5,900 nt of DNA, taken from positions 1 through 5,900 of the forward strand of contig NZ_CAMPJD010000088.1 of NCBI RefSeq assembly GCF_946886695.1. The letters run 5' to 3'. This document shows positions 1 to 5,244 of the stretch, piece by piece. The stretch is from an uncultured Pseudoxanthomonas sp. (GTDB lineage Bacteria > Pseudomonadota > Gammaproteobacteria > Xanthomonadales > Xanthomonadaceae). The number at the start of each line of letters is the position of its first letter. Position 1 is the first letter of the stretch. Position numbers and translations under genes: made by a program. The notes under the pieces are model-generated. The model was given only the letters and a program-made list of their open reading frames with translations. It ran no database searches and was not told the DNA's origin.

Positions 1-12
1 CCCCCATCCCAG

Positions 13-36
13 CCTTCCCCCGCGAGCGGGGGAAGG
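13..36. repeat. GC-rich palindromic intergenic repeat after argF'
   Basis: A perfect 10-bp inverted repeat, CCTTCCCCCG (13-22) and CGGGGGAAGG (27-36), encloses the 4-base loop CGAG. It begins about 13 bases beyond the argF' stop codon. No run of T follows it on either strand inside the window, so it is not a textbook intrinsic terminator, although such a stem could protect the 3' end of an mRNA. From general knowledge, near-identical C-rich/G-rich palindromes recur between genes in Xanthomonadaceae genomes, so I read it as one copy of a dispersed repeat. Confidence 0.7.
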
Positions 37-48
37 AGCACATCACGG

Positions 49-1050
49 TTATTGCACCAGCGCGGCCATGATGGCCTTCTGCACATGCAGGCGGTTTTCG
101 GCTTCATTGATCGCGATGCACTGCGGCGAATCCATCACGCCGTCGGTGGCCTTCACGTTGCGGCGCAACGGCAGGCAGTGGCTGAAGACGCCGTTGTTGG
201 TCAGCGCCATCTTCCGCTCGTCCACGATGAAGTGCTTGTACTGGTCGCGGATCGGCTTCTCGGGCTCCCAGTTGCCGAAGAAGGGCAGCGCGCCCCAGCT
301 CTTGGCGTAGACCACGTCGGCACCGGCATAGGCGCTGTCAGTGTCGTGACAGATGGTCAGCGAACCGCCGCTTTCAGCCACGTTCTGCTCGGCCCAGCCC
401 ATGTAGCGCTCGTCCAGGATGTAGTCCGGCGTGGGGCACAGCAGCGTGACGTCCATGCCCATGCGCGTGGCGATGGTCAGCGCGGAATTGGCGACCGCGG
501 TGTTCAGCGGCTTGGGGTGGTAGGTCCAGGTGAGCACGTACTTCTTGCCGCGCAGGTCGGAGGTGCCGAAGTGTTCCTGCAGGGCGAGCGCATGGGCCAG
601 TTCCTGGCAGGGATGGGTGATCGTTTCCATGTTGATCACCGGCACCGGCGAGTACTTGGCGAACGACGTGAGCACGATGTCCTCGCGGTCATAGGCCCAG
701 TCGACGAACTTGGGGAAGGCCCGCACGCCGATCAGGTCCACGTAGCGCCCAAGCACCTTCGCGACTTCGGCGATGTGCTCCTCGGTGTCGCCGTCCATCA
801 CCGTGCCCAGGTTGAACTCGATGGGCCACGCGTCCTTGCCCGGCTGCAGCACCACCGCATGGCCACCCAGTTGGAACGCGCCCAGCTCGAAGCTGGTACG
901 GGTGCGCATCGAAGGATTGAAGAACACCAGCGCGATCGACTTGCCCTTCAGCGCGTCACCCAGCTTGTGCTGCTTGTACAAAGCGGCCTGCGTCAGCAAG
1001 GCGTCCAGTTCGGTGCGGCTCCAGTCCTGCGTGTTCAAGAAGTGCTTCAT
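49..1050 (-). CDS. argF': N-acetylornithine carbamoyltransferase (AOTCase)
   Basis: This cytoplasmic enzyme transfers the carbamoyl group of carbamoyl phosphate to N-acetyl-L-ornithine, giving N-acetylcitrulline. It replaces ordinary ornithine carbamoyltransferase in the arginine pathway of xanthomonads. From the start at 1050 the protein has 333 residues. It carries the carbamoyl-phosphate loop SMRTR (residues 47-51), W75, E90, the E142/THPCQ segment (145-149), HCLPLRRN (291-298) and K300. These fit the Xanthomonas campestris enzyme with a constant offset of two: W77, E92 (acetyl specificity), E144, H148, C294 and the carboxylated K302. The family is therefore secure, and acetyl- rather than succinylornithine is the expected substrate. 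An in-frame ATG at 1080 would add ten residues, but AGGA lies seven bases before the ATG at 1050 and the family begins near MKHF, so I chose 1050. The gene follows a probable transcription attenuator. In related genomes other arg genes follow argF', but those would be outside this window. Confidence 0.96.
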   Translation of the reverse strand: MKHFLNTQDWSRTELDALLTQAALYKQHKLGDALKGKSIALVFFNPSMRTRTSFELGAFQLGGHAVVLQPGKDAWPIEFNLGTVMDGDTEEHIAEVAKVLGRYVDLIGVRAFPKFVDWAYDREDIVLTSFAKYSPVPVINMETITHPCQELAHALALQEHFGTSDLRGKKYVLTWTYHPKPLNTAVANSALTIATRMGMDVTLLCPTPDYILDERYMGWAEQNVAESGGSLTICHDTDSAYAGADVVYAKSWGALPFFGNWEPEKPIRDQYKHFIVDERKMALTNNGVFSHCLPLRRNVKATDGVMDSPQCIAINEAENRLHVQKAIMAALVQ

Positions 1051-1100
1051 TACGGCATCCTGGTTTCGGGAATGTGGCATTGCGGGTATCAGAAACGAAA

Positions 1101-1123
1101 AAACCCAGCCTCTGGCTGGGTTT
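1101..1123 (-). terminator. Intrinsic terminator in the argF' leader (candidate attenuator)
   Basis: A perfect 10-bp stem is formed by 1101-1110 and 1114-1123 (AAACCCAGCC / GGCTGGGTTT) with a 3-base loop. On the minus strand the stem ends in six consecutive T, followed by CG and TTT, which is the form of a Rho-independent terminator. It ends only 50 bases before the argF' start, and the spacer holds no convincing promoter, so transcripts entering argF' probably pass through it. That is expected of an attenuator. It could instead simply end transcription of the minus-strand gene whose stop codon is at 1311, but the gap of about 190 bases makes this less natural. On the plus strand only three T follow the stem, so it is mainly a minus-strand terminator. 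Confidence 0.8.
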
Positions 1124-1158
1124 CCGGTGAACAGGCGACGACGTCCGGGGTACCCAGC
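1115..1158 (-). promoter_or_regulatory. Candidate antiterminator pairing in the argF' leader
   Basis: In minus-strand sense, GCTGGGT (1158 down to 1152) is exactly complementary to ACCCAGC (1121 down to 1115), the 5' arm of the terminator. A second helix inside it can pair CCGG (1148-1145) with CCGG (1127-1124). This fold and the terminator hairpin cannot form together. The upstream arm starts on the last base of the leader ORF stop codon (1158-1160), so a ribosome that reaches the stop would mask it. A competing weaker fold pairs about 1182-1172 with 1148-1138 and covers two Arg codons of the leader. The pairings are read directly from the sequence; the regulatory meaning is inference. Confidence 0.45.
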
Positions 1159-1250
1159 TAGATGCAGGATTCCGGTCGACGCGCACGCGACGTCATGCTC
1201 GAGGCTTGGCGGGCCGCGCTGTCAGCATGGGCGTGTGCGTTCATCTTCAT
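1158..1250 (-). CDS. Candidate 30-residue leader peptide of argF'
   Basis: This short ORF starts at ATG 1250 (MKMNAHAHADS...) and ends in ...SRARRPESCI with TAG at 1158-1160. It contains four Arg (residues 14, 22, 24, 25), three of them clustered five to eight codons before the end. A second ATG at codon 3 and one at codon 19 (1196) are alternative starts. GAGGA lies nine bases before the first ATG, a usable if slightly distant Shine-Dalgarno. The ORF is followed immediately by the antiterminator arm and then by the terminator, which is the order seen in amino-acid attenuators such as those of trp and his operons. A ribosome stalled at the Arg codons would leave the antiterminator arm free; one that reaches the stop would cover it. 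Arg codons are common in high-GC DNA and the frame is open upstream to the TGA at 1311-1313, so chance cannot be excluded. I do not know of a named homologue. Confidence 0.45.
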   Translation of the reverse strand: MKMNAHAHADSAARQASSMTSRARRPESCI

Positions 1251-1310
1251 GGGCGCGAATCCTCGCATGTGCTGCGGCGCAGCGCAAGGCTTCTTTCGGT
1301 GGGCGCTGGA

Positions 1311-1808
1311 TCAGGGCGTACTGGCCGACGGCTGCAGCGGCGGCGTGTAAGGCGCCACGGAAACCCGGATGCGCAGGCGGTTGCCAGGATCCTCGGCAAG
1401 ACGCGAACGGTACTTCACGCCTTTGTAGATGTAGTCCACGTCGTAGGCGATGGGCCGCTGGAACTCGCGCTCGACGGGCACCATGCGGCAGTTGACCTTC
1501 ACCGTCGGGACCGGGGGCGCTACCGGTGGCTCTGCGGCCTCGTCACTGCCGAACCATCCGCGCACGGAGCTGACCACCTTCGACCAGCGACTGTCTTCCT
1601 CGACAGGTTGTTCGGGTTTCGGCGCCGGCACTTCGTCACACCGCTGTTCGGTGCGGCTGGCCCGCAACGTCTGGTAGACCGGCTCCACGCTCAGCACCTG
1701 CGCATAGTCCAGGCGGACGTTCTCCGCCGGGATCACCCGCTCCTGCGCCATGGCTGACGCGGCGAACAGCAGGCAGGACAGGAAAAGGGCGGAGCGGAGG
1801 CGGTGCAT
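1311..1808 (-). CDS. Secreted protein with YcfJ-like C-terminal domain, lacking the glycine zipper
   Basis: This is a 165-residue protein of unknown function. Residues 1-21 form a Sec signal peptide: basic start, a hydrophobic stretch, and predicted cleavage after SAMA before QE. The mature protein would be periplasmic or envelope-associated. It has two mature cysteines (C57, C107), an acidic and Pro-rich middle (about 60-102), and a C-terminal block with YDVDYIYKGVKYRSRL (122-137) followed by DPGNRLRIRVSV (140-151). That block resembles the end of YcfJ-type glycine-zipper envelope proteins, where a Cys, a YDV-Y-Y-G motif and a DPG-RVRV strand recur. The Gly-rich zipper expected between the two cysteines is absent and is replaced by the Pro/Glu linker. 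The start at 1808 fits the signal peptide and has AGG five bases upstream. The gene is divergent from cysS and lies upstream of argF' on the same strand. The assignment rests on remembered motif resemblance, not on a search. Confidence 0.8.
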   Translation of the reverse strand: MHRLRSALFLSCLLFAASAMAQERVIPAENVRLDYAQVLSVEPVYQTLRASRTEQRCDEVPAPKPEQPVEEDSRWSKVVSSVRGWFGSDEAAEPPVAPPVPTVKVNCRMVPVEREFQRPIAYDVDYIYKGVKYRSRLAEDPGNRLRIRVSVAPYTPPLQPSASTP

Positions 1809-1837
1809 GTGGCCTGAAAGTGGTATCCCGGTGTCAC

Positions 1838-1843
1838 AGTGTA
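1838..1843 (-). promoter_or_regulatory. Possible -10 element for the YcfJ-like gene
   Basis: The minus strand reads TACACT here, matching four of six bases of the sigma-70 -10 consensus. It would give a transcript starting about 23 bases before the ATG at 1808. No clear -35 hexamer is seen at the usual spacing. This is a weak call based on position in a short divergent intergenic region. Confidence 0.3.
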
Positions 1844-1916
1844 GGGACCGCGCCTTGAGTGGGGCTGAACATCGGCGCCATGAAACCGCTCCGACCCCCA
1901 GTCCCGGCGCAGAAGG

Positions 1917-1922
1917 TAGAAT
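1917..1922 (+). promoter_or_regulatory. Possible -10 element for cysS
   Basis: TAGAAT matches five of six bases of the sigma-70 -10 consensus and lies 27 bases before the cysS ATG, which implies a leader of about 20 bases. I do not see a good -35 hexamer 16-18 bases upstream; TTGAGT (1855-1860) is too far away. No recognisable Shine-Dalgarno lies between this element and the ATG, so cysS may start on a short leader with weak ribosome binding. Confidence 0.35.
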
Positions 1923-1949
1923 CGACCGGCTCTCCCCTGCCCCGCCTCC

Positions 1950-3338
1950 ATGACCTTGCGCCTGCACAACAACCTCACCCGCCGGGTCGAGGAATTCGAA
2001 CCACTCGGCCCCGTCCCCACGATGTACGTGTGCGGACCTACCGTCTACAACTACGTCCATATCGGCAATGCCCGCGGGCCGGTGGTGTTCGGCGTGCTGG
2101 CCGCGCTGCTGCGCCGGCGCTACGGCGCGCTGCGCTACGCGCGCAACATCACCGACGTGGACGACAAGATCAACGCGGCGGCGAAGGAACTGGGCGTGGC
2201 GATTTCGGCCATCACCGATCGCTACGCCGATGCCTACCGGCAGGACATGGCCGGCCTGGGCGTGACCGGTGAATTCAGCCCGGACATCGAACCGGCCGCC
2301 ACAGCGCACATCCCGCACATCATCGCGATGATCGAGCAGCTGATCGCAGGTGGCCACGCCTACGCCGCGGAAGGCCACGTGCTCTTCTCGGTCGGCAGCT
2401 TCCCGGAATACGGCAAGCTATCGCGGCGCGACCCGGAAGAGATGCTTGCCGGCGCGCGCGTGGAAGTGGCGCCATACAAGCGCGATCCCGGCGATTTCGT
2501 GCTGTGGAAGCCCTCCACGCCCGACCTGCCGGGCTGGGACTCCCCCTGGGGCATCGGCCGCCCCGGCTGGCATATCGAGTGCTCGGCGATGGCCGCCGCG
2601 CACCTCGGCGAGACCATCGACATCCACGCCGGTGGCGTGGACCTGCAGTTCCCGCACCACGAGAACGAAGTCGCGCAGAGCGAGTGCGCACACAAGCACG
2701 CCGACGGGTCGCACAAGACGTTCGCGCGTTTCTGGCTGCACAACGGCATGCTCAATTTCGGCGGCGCCAAGATGAGCAAGTCGCTGGGCAACATCGAGAA
2801 GGTCCACGACCTGTTGCAACAGCACCCGCCGGAAGCGCTGCGCTACGCGCTACTCTCCGCGCACTACCGCCAGCCGCTGGACTGGTCGGAAGCACTCGTG
2901 GAGCAGTCGAAGAACACGCTGGACCGGCTGTACGGCACGCTGCGCGACCTGGGCGAGATCAAGGTCGTGCCGCTCACGCCGCAGGTCATCGAGGAGGCGC
3001 TCAACGATGATCTGAACACGCCGCAGGCGCTGGCCGAAGTCGCCCGCATCGCCGCAGATGCCCGCAAGGCGACGACGCCAGAGGATCGGCAGCGTCTGAA
3101 AGGCGAGCTGCTAGGCGCAGGCCTCGTGCTCGGCCTGCTCCAGCAGGACCCCGCCGAATGGTTCGGCCGCGGCACCTCGTCCGATGACGACGCGCGCATC
3201 CAGACGCTGATCGACGAGCGCGCCGCCGCGAAGAAGTCCCGCGACTTCGCGCGCTCCGATGCCATCCGCGACCAGTTGGCGGCCGAAGGCATCCTGCTGG
3301 AGGACACGCCGCAGGGCGTACGCTGGAAGCGTGCGTGA
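1950..3338 (+). CDS. cysS: Cysteinyl-tRNA synthetase
   Basis: This class I aminoacyl-tRNA synthetase joins cysteine to tRNA-Cys in the cytoplasm using ATP. The protein has 462 residues, essentially the length of the E. coli enzyme (461). The catalytic Rossmann fold carries the HIGH-type signature as HIGN (37-40) and the KMSKS loop (274-278). The zinc ligands that select cysteine are all present: C28 in [16 protein letters not shown]211 in WHIECSAM, H236 in FPHHENE, and E240, matching E. coli C28, C209, H234 and E238. The C-terminal part holds the helical DALR-type domain and ends in a basic tail (GVRWKRA). The ATG at 1950 gives the family's normal N-terminus, although no good Shine-Dalgarno precedes it. 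The gene is divergent from the YcfJ-like gene and separated from sufE by a palindromic repeat. CysRS and SufE both handle cysteine, but nothing in the sequence shows that they are co-regulated. Confidence 0.98.
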   Translation: MTLRLHNNLTRRVEEFEPLGPVPTMYVCGPTVYNYVHIGNARGPVVFGVLAALLRRRYGALRYARNITDVDDKINAAAKELGVAISAITDRYADAYRQDMAGLGVTGEFSPDIEPAATAHIPHIIAMIEQLIAGGHAYAAEGHVLFSVGSFPEYGKLSRRDPEEMLAGARVEVAPYKRDPGDFVLWKPSTPDLPGWDSPWGIGRPGWHIECSAMAAAHLGETIDIHAGGVDLQFPHHENEVAQSECAHKHADGSHKTFARFWLHNGMLNFGGAKMSKSLGNIEKVHDLLQQHPPEALRYALLSAHYRQPLDWSEALVEQSKNTLDRLYGTLRDLGEIKVVPLTPQVIEEALNDDLNTPQALAEVARIAADARKATTPEDRQRLKGELLGAGLVLGLLQQDPAEWFGRGTSSDDDARIQTLIDERAAAKKSRDFARSDAIRDQLAAEGILLEDTPQGVRWKRA

Positions 3339-3348
3339 ACCGCTCCTC

Positions 3349-3470
3349 CCTTCTCCCGCCGGGAGAAGGTGGCGCGAAGCGCCGGATGAGGGTCCGGCGA
3401 CATCGGGACGTCGGCACCACAAGGACTCCGCCGTACCCTCACCCCAACCCCTCTCCCGAGGGCAGAGGGG
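3349..3470. repeat. Multi-stem intergenic repeat between cysS and sufE
   Basis: The 157-base gap is filled by a structured repeat with several inverted repeats. CCTTCTCCC (3349-3357) pairs with GGGAGAAGG (3361-3369). GGCGC (3371-3375) pairs with GCGCC (3379-3383). TGAGGGT (3387-3393) pairs across the unit with ACCCTCA (3435-3441). CCCCTCT (3448-3454) pairs with AGAGGGG (3464-3470). From general knowledge, units with this order of segments, a C/T-rich palindrome followed by GGCGC..GCGCC, a GATGAGGGT block and a closing CCCTCACCCC block, are widespread between genes in Xanthomonadaceae and some other Proteobacteria. No encoded protein is evident, so it is a non-coding dispersed repeat, possibly acting on mRNA stability or termination. 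Confidence 0.7.
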
Positions 3471-3495
3471 CTTCTGAACCAGGCTTGCCCACCCC

Positions 3496-3933
3496 ATGAC
3501 CGACACGATCTTCCCGCTTGAACCCACCGCCGCCGAGGCGCAGGCCGCCATCAAGGACGAATTCGCCTTCTTCGGCGACTGGTCCGAACGCTACCAGTAC
3601 CTGATCGACCTGGGCCGCAAGCTGCCTGCGTTCCCGGATGAGTGGAAGCGGGAAGAACACCGCCTGCTCGGCTGCCAGTCGATGGTGTGGATCGTGCCCG
3701 AGGGCGACGCGGCGAAACTCGATTTCCACGCCGTCAGTGATTCGGCCATCGTGTCCGGGCTGATCTTCCTGGCCCTGCGCGTGTACTCAGGGCGATCGGC
3801 CGACGAAATCCTGGCCGCCACGCCCGACTACATCGCCGACATCGGCCTGGCCAAGCATCTCTCGCCCACGCGCAGCAACGGCTTGGCGTCGTTGCTGGCC
3901 TTCATCCGCGAGACGGCCGCCAACGCGAAGTGA
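3496..3933 (+). CDS. sufE: SufE-family sulfur acceptor for Fe-S cluster assembly
   Basis: SufE proteins take persulfide sulfur from a cysteine desulfurase (SufS or CsdA) on an active-site cysteine and pass it on for Fe-S cluster building. This 145-residue protein has the expected layout: an N-terminal helix followed by WSERYQYLIDLGRKLP (29-44), the catalytic loop LLGCQS with C60 (57-62), and the C-terminal motif LSPTRSNGL. C60 corresponds to C51 of E. coli SufE and C61 of CsdE. It is the only cysteine in the protein. No desulfurase or other suf gene lies in the window, so the partner must be encoded elsewhere. Its stop codon overlaps the GTG start of the MFS gene by four bases, which suggests one transcript and coupled translation. 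The ATG at 3496 is the first start giving the family N-terminus; no strong Shine-Dalgarno is visible. Whether the cellular partner is SufS, CsdA or IscS cannot be told. Confidence 0.94.
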   Translation: MTDTIFPLEPTAAEAQAAIKDEFAFFGDWSERYQYLIDLGRKLPAFPDEWKREEHRLLGCQSMVWIVPEGDAAKLDFHAVSDSAIVSGLIFLALRVYSGRSADEILAATPDYIADIGLAKHLSPTRSNGLASLLAFIRETAANAK

Positions 3934-5171
3934 GCGAAGCCGGTTCCCGCTCCGCCTTCTCGCTGCTGCGCAACCGCGGCTATGCGGCGGTGCTGGCCTA
4001 CCGCATCTGCGCGCTGCTGTCGTACCAGATCGTTGCGGTCACGGTCGGCTGGCACATCTACGAACTGACCCGCGATCCGTTCTCGCTGGGTCTGGTCGGG
4101 TTGGCCGAAGTACTGCCGTTCTTCTGCGTGGCGCCGTTCGCCGGTTATCTGGTCGACCACCTGCCACGACGACGGATCGGCATGGTCGCCTGCGGCGCAC
4201 TGGCGACCACGGCGGTGATCCTGGTGGCAGTCTCTGCGGGTTGGCTGCCCTTCCAGGGGACGTGGCCCATCTACGCCGCCATCGCACTGACCGGCATGGC
4301 GCGCTCGTTCCTCAGTCCTGTCTACAACGCGCTGTTTGCCAAGGTGCTGCCGCGCGAGGACTTCGTGCGTGCCGCAGGCTTGGGCAGCGTGATCTTCCAG
4401 GCCGCGCTGGTCACCGGCCCCGCGCTGGGCGGGCTGCTGGTCGGTTTTGGCGGCAAGACGCTGTCGTACGCGATGGCGGTGGTGTTCGCGCTGATGGCGG
4501 CCACCGTGCTCGCGCGGTTGCGCGTGGGAGAACCGGGACCACCGGCGGTCAGCCTGCCCGTCTTCGCCAGCATCGCGCAGGGCGGGCGTTTTGTGCTTGG
4601 CAACCAGATCATGCTGGGTGCGATGGCGCTGGACATGTTTTCAGTGCTGCTGGGCGGTGTGGTGGCCATGCTGCCGGCTTTCATCCACGACATCCTCCAC
4701 TACGGGCCCGAGGGCCTCGGCATCCTGCGCGCGATGCCGGCGGCGGGCTCAGTCTGCGTCGGCCTGTGGCTGGCGCGCCATCCGCTGCAGAAGCACGCGG
4801 GGCGGGTACTGCTGTTCGCTGTCGCAGGTTTCGGGCTGAGCGTCATCGCCTTCGGCCTGTCGCGCAGCTTCTGGCTGTCGGCGGGGATCCTGCTGTTCTA
4901 CGGCATGTGCGATGGTGTTTCCGTGGTGGTGCGCTCGACCATCCTGCAACTGTCCACGCCGGACGAGATGCGCGGGCGGGTGTCGTCGATCAACGGCATC
5001 TTCGTCAGTTCGTCGAACGAACTGGGCGCGTTCTACGCCGGCACGATGGCAAGACTGCTGGGGCTGGTGCCTGCCGTGATCGTGGGCGGTTTCGCGATCC
5101 TCTCCGTCGCCGGGTTCACCGCGTGGAAGGCACCGCGGCTGCGGCGGCTGGACCTGCGCGAGCTGCAGTAG
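3930..5171 (+). CDS. MFS transporter of the MFS_3 / EntS-like (DHA3) type
   Basis: This 413-residue inner-membrane protein has about twelve hydrophobic segments (roughly 19-41, 53-75, 83-104, 112-135, 150-175, 178-197, 228-253, 263-285 and four more toward the end). The cytoplasmic loop after segment 2 has the MFS motif A form GYLVDHLPRRR (72-82). Segment 5 carries TGPALGGLL, a motif C-like Gly/Pro pattern common in proton-driven exporters. The later segment TPDEMRGRVSSINGIF is typical of the MFS_3 group, which includes the enterobactin exporter EntS. The likely role is efflux of a small molecule, but the substrate cannot be read from the sequence. Translation probably begins at GTG 3930, which overlaps the sufE stop as GTGA; the N-terminus is then short and followed directly by segment 1, as usual for MFS. 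The gene ends 27 bases before a bidirectional terminator. Confidence 0.92.
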   Translation: MSEAGSRSAFSLLRNRGYAAVLAYRICALLSYQIVAVTVGWHIYELTRDPFSLGLVGLAEVLPFFCVAPFAGYLVDHLPRRRIGMVACGALATTAVILVAVSAGWLPFQGTWPIYAAIALTGMARSFLSPVYNALFAKVLPREDFVRAAGLGSVIFQAALVTGPALGGLLVGFGGKTLSYAMAVVFALMAATVLARLRVGEPGPPAVSLPVFASIAQGGRFVLGNQIMLGAMALDMFSVLLGGVVAMLPAFIHDILHYGPEGLGILRAMPAAGSVCVGLWLARHPLQKHAGRVLLFAVAGFGLSVIAFGLSRSFWLSAGILLFYGMCDGVSVVVRSTILQLSTPDEMRGRVSSINGIFVSSSNELGAFYAGTMARLLGLVPAVIVGGFAILSVAGFTAWKAPRLRRLDLRELQ

Positions 5172-5198
5172 CCGGCAACGCCTTCCGCCGGGCACAAA

Positions 5199-5222
5199 AA
5201 AACCCCGCCGAGGCGGGGTTTT
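5199..5222. terminator. Bidirectional intrinsic terminator between the MFS gene and dksA
   Basis: A 10-bp stem AAAACCCCGC / GCGGGGTTTT (5199-5208 and 5213-5222) encloses the loop CGAG. On the minus strand it is followed by seven T (complement of 5196-5202), a strong signal for dksA, whose stop is at 5245. On the plus strand only four T follow, so termination of the sufE-MFS transcript may be less efficient. The position between two convergent genes supports use in both directions. Confidence 0.9.
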
Positions 5223-5244
5223 CCGTATGCGGATGACGCCGGGC

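Noticed and set aside
1051..1100. Promoter for argF' between the terminator and the gene
   Set aside because: No -35/-10 pair with reasonable match and spacing is visible; TGATAC is present but the -35 region would fall inside the terminator stem.
52..1161. Long plus-strand open frame of 369 codons opposite argF'
   Set aside because: It mirrors argF' on the other strand, has a His/Arg/Val/Gln-rich composition typical of antisense frames in high-GC DNA, and matches no family I recognise.
956..1186. Minus-strand 76-codon frame beginning MRVDRNPAS and running across the terminator into argF'
   Set aside because: It lies in a different frame from argF', passes through the hairpin and overlaps the enzyme's N-terminus; the separate ORF ending at 1158 explains the leader better.
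1767..1776. Possible lipoprotein signal around the early Cys (residue 12) of the YcfJ-like protein
   Set aside because: The Cys sits inside the hydrophobic stretch with FLS before it, a poor lipobox, and a standard signal-peptidase I site SAMA/QE follows.
1311..2378. Extension of the YcfJ-like gene upstream to a 355-codon frame
   Set aside because: The added part lies antisense to cysS and is low-complexity; the signal peptide and ribosome site mark the true start at 1808.
4241..5236. Plus-strand open frame of 331 codons inside the MFS gene
   Set aside because: It is an Arg/Ala-rich shifted frame of the clear MFS coding sequence and runs through the terminator, so it is a shadow.
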